Assembly: GCA_900468625.1 (NCBI GenBank)
Contig: UBUL01000039.1
Coordinates: forward strand, 1 to 64,000
DNA: 64,000 nucleotides
Direction: 5' to 3'
DNA from: Hyphomicrobiales bacterium
GTDB taxonomy: Bacteria > Pseudomonadota > Alphaproteobacteria > Rhizobiales > Rhizobiaceae
Positions 61,812 through 64,000 of this stretch are shown in pieces. Position numbers and translations under genes: made by a program. Every line of letters begins with the position of its first letter. Positions within the stretch are counted from its first letter, which is position 1. The notes below the pieces were generated by a model. It worked only from the letters and a program-made list of their open reading frames with translations, did not search any database and was not told the origin of the DNA.

Positions 61812-61958
61812 GTAGAAGCATTCCTCTTTCACTAAAGTCGAAACGCTTCGCAGGATCGCGCCGCGTTCTATGCCGGGGGGCTTCGGCAACCGAACATTAC
61901 GCTTTTCAAGGTGGAGCGAGGCTGACTTGCCAAGGCCAGCAACACCGGCCGCAAGCGC

Positions 61959-61989
61959 AAAAAAACTCGCGGTCCGAAGGGCCGCGAGC
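61959..61989 (-). terminator. terminator of the YghU-like gene
   Basis: On the minus strand CTCGCGG and CCGCGAG (61966-61988) enclose CCCTTCGGA, followed by TTTTTTT (61959-61965). A classic intrinsic terminator 32 bp after the stop. Confidence 0.85.
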
Positions 61990-62019
61990 TCATTGCTACG
62001 AAAAGTGGAGTTGCCGGAA

Positions 62020-62895
62020 TCAGCCGGCAGCTGCGAGTTTATCCTGCGTCTTCGTATCGAAGTCGCTTGCATCGTGGCGTTCGCGCAGCTGCTCGGAGGG
62101 ATCGCCCGACATGCGGTTGACCATGCGGCCGCGCTTGACGGCCGGACGCGAATAGACCTGCTCGGCCCAGCGCTGCACGTTCTTATAGTCCTGCACCTGC
62201 AGAAATTCGGCCGCGCCATACTGCCAGCCCTTGGCAAGACCGCCGTACCACGGCCAAATGGCAATATCGGCGATCGTGTAGTCGTCGCCGGCGATATATT
62301 CGCTTTCGGCCAGACGGCGGTCGAGCACGTCGAGCTGGCGCTTTACCTCCATGGCGAAACGATCGATCGCATATTCGATCTTCGTCGGAGCATATGCGTA
62401 GAAATGACCGAAGCCACCGCCGAGATAGGGAGCGCTGCCCATCTGCCAGAACAGCCAGGAGAGGCATTCGGCACGAGCCGGCTGGTCGCTCGGCAGAAAG
62501 GCGCCGAATTTCTCAGCGAGATACACTAGGATCGATGCCGATTCGAAAACGCGGACCGGCTTCGGGCCGCTCCGGTCAAGGAGAGCCGGGATCTTCGAAT
62601 TCGGATTGACGTCGACAAAGCCGCTGCCGAACTGATCGCCCTCGCCGATCCTGATCAGCCAGGCATCATATTCGGCGCCGCTATGGCCGAGCGCCAGCAG
62701 CTCTTCCAGCATGATGGTGACCTTCACGCCGTTCGGCGTTCCAAGCGAATAGAGCTGGAGGGGATGGCGGCCGATCGGCAATTCCTTTTCATGGGTCGGC
62801 CCGGCGATCGGACGGTTGATGTTGGCGAACTGGCCGCCATTGGCCTTGTTCCAGGTCCAGATTTTCGGCGGCGTGTATTCGGCAGAACCGGTCAT
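62020..62895 (-). CDS. yghU: YghU-type glutathione S-transferase / disulfide-bond oxidoreductase
   Basis: A 291-residue protein of the Nu-class GST family. YTPPKIWTWNKANGGQFANINRPIAGPTHEKELPIGRHPLQLYSLGTPNGVKVTIMLEEL is the YghU/YfcG signature with the glutathione-binding Thr/Asn cluster; VFESASILVYLAEKFG and WLFWQMGSAPYLGGGFGHF follow. Such enzymes reduce disulfides and peroxides using two glutathiones. AAAAAGGAGG precedes the ATG. A perfect 16-bp palindrome lies 42 bp upstream, so it is probably regulated. Confidence 0.92.
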   Translation of the reverse strand: MTGSAEYTPPKIWTWNKANGGQFANINRPIAGPTHEKELPIGRHPLQLYSLGTPNGVKVTIMLEELLALGHSGAEYDAWLIRIGEGDQFGSGFVDVNPNSKIPALLDRSGPKPVRVFESASILVYLAEKFGAFLPSDQPARAECLSWLFWQMGSAPYLGGGFGHFYAYAPTKIEYAIDRFAMEVKRQLDVLDRRLAESEYIAGDDYTIADIAIWPWYGGLAKGWQYGAAEFLQVQDYKNVQRWAEQVYSRPAVKRGRMVNRMSGDPSEQLRERHDASDFDTKTQDKLAAAG

Positions 62896-62936
62896 GGCAT
62901 CCTCCTTTTTCGGGGTTCAAGTTTGGGCGATCTTCG

Positions 62937-62952
62937 ATGTAGCGCGCTACAT
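62937..62952. promoter_or_regulatory. 16-bp palindromic operator candidate upstream of yghU
   Basis: ATGTAGCGCGCTACAT is a perfect palindrome, 42-57 bp upstream of the yghU start. Its form suits a dimeric TetR, MarR or ArsR-type repressor. No regulator gene is next to it. Confidence 0.6.
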
Positions 62953-63041
62953 AGGTGGCACATAGTGGCGGCCGTTCATTTTTGCGAGAGGAAATTGCGC
63001 GCTCTTCAACGCCTCGCTATTGGGCGCGGGATTAGATGAAA

Positions 63042-63200
63042 ATGAAAAAGCCTGCCGCGGGAGGAGGTGCGGCAGGCTTTCTACAAGAACTGAACAACGG
63101 ATGGGAGGAGGAGTTCCATTGTTCCTGCAGTCGTCTCTGGGAGGAGAAGGACGCCTGCCAAGCAAAGGATGCGGGAGGAGATGCATCGCTTCGATGGGAG
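63042..63200 (-). ncRNA. sRNA with four anti-Shine-Dalgarno hairpin loops (alpha-r14/cuckoo-like)
   Basis: On the minus strand the segment folds into four hairpins, each with CTCCTCCC in its loop: stem GATGC/GCATC (63168-63187), CGTC/GACG (63132-63153), GAACAATGGA/TCCGTTGTTC (63092-63124), and a 12-bp perfect stem AAAGCCTGCCGC/GCGGCAGGCTTT (63047-63080) that ends in TTTTTC as an intrinsic terminator. CCUCCUCCC is complementary to Shine-Dalgarno sequences. This architecture matches my recollection of the Rhizobiales alpha-r14 or cuckoo RNA group. The 5-prime end near 63200 is an estimate. Confidence 0.8.
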
Positions 63201-63336
63201 AAAGATATCAGTCTTTTGCTCAGTTCATAGGCACTTCTTTGCAAGGCAGTTATGCGCCATGCGAAAAGCAGATAGCTGAACCGATGCAATCTTCGGCATG
63301 CACTGCAAGAGCAGGCGACTACGGAGGCAAAGCAAA

Positions 63337-63363
63337 AGCGCCTGCTCGGAAGGAACAGGCGCT
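63337..63363 (-). terminator. terminator of the DUF1127 microprotein gene
   Basis: AGCGCCTG (63337-63344) pairs with CAGGCGCT (63356-63363). On the minus strand a short TTTTG tail follows. It is 38 bp after the stop of the gene. Confidence 0.7.
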
Positions 63364-63400
63364 GGCATAATGCAGCTTTTATTAGGAGCCGTTGCGGCCG

Positions 63401-63547
63401 TTAGCGAGCGATGGCTGCACGGGCAACATTGCGGATTTCGCCGCGGTCGATACCCAGATCGTGCAGTTCGCGCGCAGACATACGGCCCAGTTCGGCGACC
63501 GTCTGACGATACTTGCGCCAGTTATTGAAAGAGCGTGCTACGTTCAT
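63401..63547 (-). CDS. DUF1127 microprotein
   Basis: A 48-residue protein read on the minus strand: MNVARSFNNWRKYRQTVAEL, then GRMSARELHDLGIDRGEIRNVARAAIAR. The middle carries the DUF1127 pattern (Arg-rich helix, L-x-D-LGIDR). GGGGATC precedes its ATG. Rhizobial and Agrobacterium DUF1127 microproteins of this size bind RNA and influence stress or nutrient responses. It has its own terminator. Confidence 0.85.
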   Translation of the reverse strand: MNVARSFNNWRKYRQTVAELGRMSARELHDLGIDRGEIRNVARAAIAR

Positions 63548-63789
63548 GATGATCCCCTTTCCTTGGGCTTTCGAAGCTGAGCTGCCGTGCTTGGCGCTCT
63601 CGTCGCTTCGATGAGAAATATATAGTCGAAGCGACCAACCTTTTGCAGAGCCAAGGTATCACTGCACCTATGCGCTATTTGCATAGATCATGCAGAAAGC
63701 GGGCAGACCTGATCTCGCCTGCCGTCACGGCCTTTGTGATTTGATGATGACAGCGCTGCTTTTGTCTGCGAAAGATAAGGAGATGAGAG

Positions 63790-63872
63790 ACAGGGGCGTC
63801 CGCTATCCGGCGGGCTGAGAAGCACCCTTCGAACCTGAACCAGATCATGCTGGCGGAGGGAGTCGCTCGGGA
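63790..63872 (+). promoter_or_regulatory. TPP (THI-box) riboswitch
   Basis: The conserved pieces are in order: GGGGCG near 63793, GGGCTGAGA (63832-63840), ACCCTT, GAACCTGA (63851-63858) and ATGCTGGCGGAGGGA (63866-63880 region). This is the thi-box core that binds thiamine pyrophosphate. It lies directly upstream of thiM and would shut off its expression when TPP is abundant. Confidence 0.93.
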
Positions 63873-63927
63873 CCTCGCAAAGCACAGCACGTCGTCCCTA
63901 TGCGTCTCGCCGCCTGAAAGGGGCGAT

Positions 63928-64000
63928 ATGCAAGACCAAACCACAGCAGGCCATATGCTTCGCACGATGCGGACCAACCCTCCGCTGGTGCAATGCATCA
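63928..64000 (+). CDS. thiM: hydroxyethylthiazole kinase, N-terminal fragment
   Basis: Only the first 24 codons are in the window: MQDQTTAGHMLRTMRTNPPL followed by VQCI. The RxxxPLVQCI stretch is the start of the ThiM family (usually continuing TNFV), which phosphorylates hydroxyethylthiazole in thiamine salvage. AAGGGG precedes the ATG. The TPP riboswitch 55 bp upstream supports the call. Cut by the right edge. Confidence 0.88.
   Translation, partial: MQDQTTAGHMLRTMRTNPPLVQCI

Noticed and set aside
61812-62264. N-terminal extension of the PLP-fold protein to 62264
   Set aside because: It would run through the terminator and the C-terminus of the YghU gene on the same strand; composition is not protein-like.
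62950-62975. TGGCACATAGTGGCG as a second sigma-54 promoter
   Set aside because: The -12 element is GGCG where TTGC is required.
1-64000. tRNA, rRNA, CRISPR array, insertion sequence, phage or plasmid-origin genes
   Set aside because: Looked for characteristic motifs and repeats and saw none. Single tRNAs could be missed by eye.

Overview
The window is about 60% GC chromosomal or megaplasmid DNA from a fast-growing rhizobium-type alphaproteobacterium (Rhizobiaceae, Rhizobium/Agrobacterium-like). The reasons are: a MocDEF-type rhizopine demethylase set, a dctA-dctB-dctD locus with a textbook sigma-54 promoter, several DUF1127 microproteins, an sRNA with repeated anti-Shine-Dalgarno loops of the kind described in Rhizobiales, two dispersed palindromic repeats familiar from rhizobial intergenic regions, and a very high density of ABC transporters next to GntR, LacI and SorC regulators. 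I saw no rRNA, tRNA, CRISPR array, insertion sequence or phage gene.

Layout. (1) 1-6471: a catabolic island with a class III alcohol (glutathione-formaldehyde) dehydrogenase, a sugar-phosphate-isomerase-like protein, a sugar-type binding protein, a sterol-desaturase-type oxygenase (MocD), a LacI regulator, a Rieske ferredoxin (MocE) and its reductase (MocF). Together they look like an O-demethylation pathway for rhizopine or another methylated inositol, with the released formaldehyde handled on site. (2) 6517-13804: a sugar locus with a SorC regulator, HAD phosphatase, LacD-like aldolase, ROK kinase fused to a P-loop kinase domain, and a three-gene ABC importer. (3) 14003-14676: a FitAB-type toxin-antitoxin pair with a clear operator. 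(4) 14946-18397: an aromatic-ammonia-lyase homologue that lacks the Ala-Ser-Gly triad needed for its cofactor, an ornithine-cyclodeaminase homologue and a leaderless PhnD-like protein. (5) 18460-30654: mixed housekeeping genes, including a nucleoside deoxyribosyltransferase-like protein, adenylate cyclase, DUF992 protein, peptidase T, two coupled esterases, membrane PQQ glucose dehydrogenase and a DUF763 protein. (6) 30751-37963: a PotABCD-type importer with hydantoin racemase, divergent from a GntR regulator and an amidohydrolase. (7) 37989-46241: small proteins, then a FadR-type regulator with a PLP trans-sulfuration-fold enzyme, a UgpBAEC-type importer and an M24 peptidase. (8) 46470-53389: a DUF1127 protein, AraC regulator, Cys-rich microprotein, periplasmic Spy-like protein, an outer-membrane efflux lipoprotein beside a decayed macB, and a two-component system. 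(9) 53930-62895: Xre regulator, NUDIX, the dct locus, an unclassified PLP-fold protein and a YghU-type glutathione transferase. (10) 63042-64000: an anti-SD sRNA, a DUF1127 microprotein and a TPP riboswitch in front of thiM, which runs off the end.

The most striking items are the cofactor-less lyase operon, the demethylase island with its own formaldehyde dehydrogenase, the ROK/P-loop fusion, the four-hairpin anti-SD sRNA, and the macB remnant that has left its outer-membrane partner orphaned. Functional names come from reading motifs and recalled families; no database search was possible.
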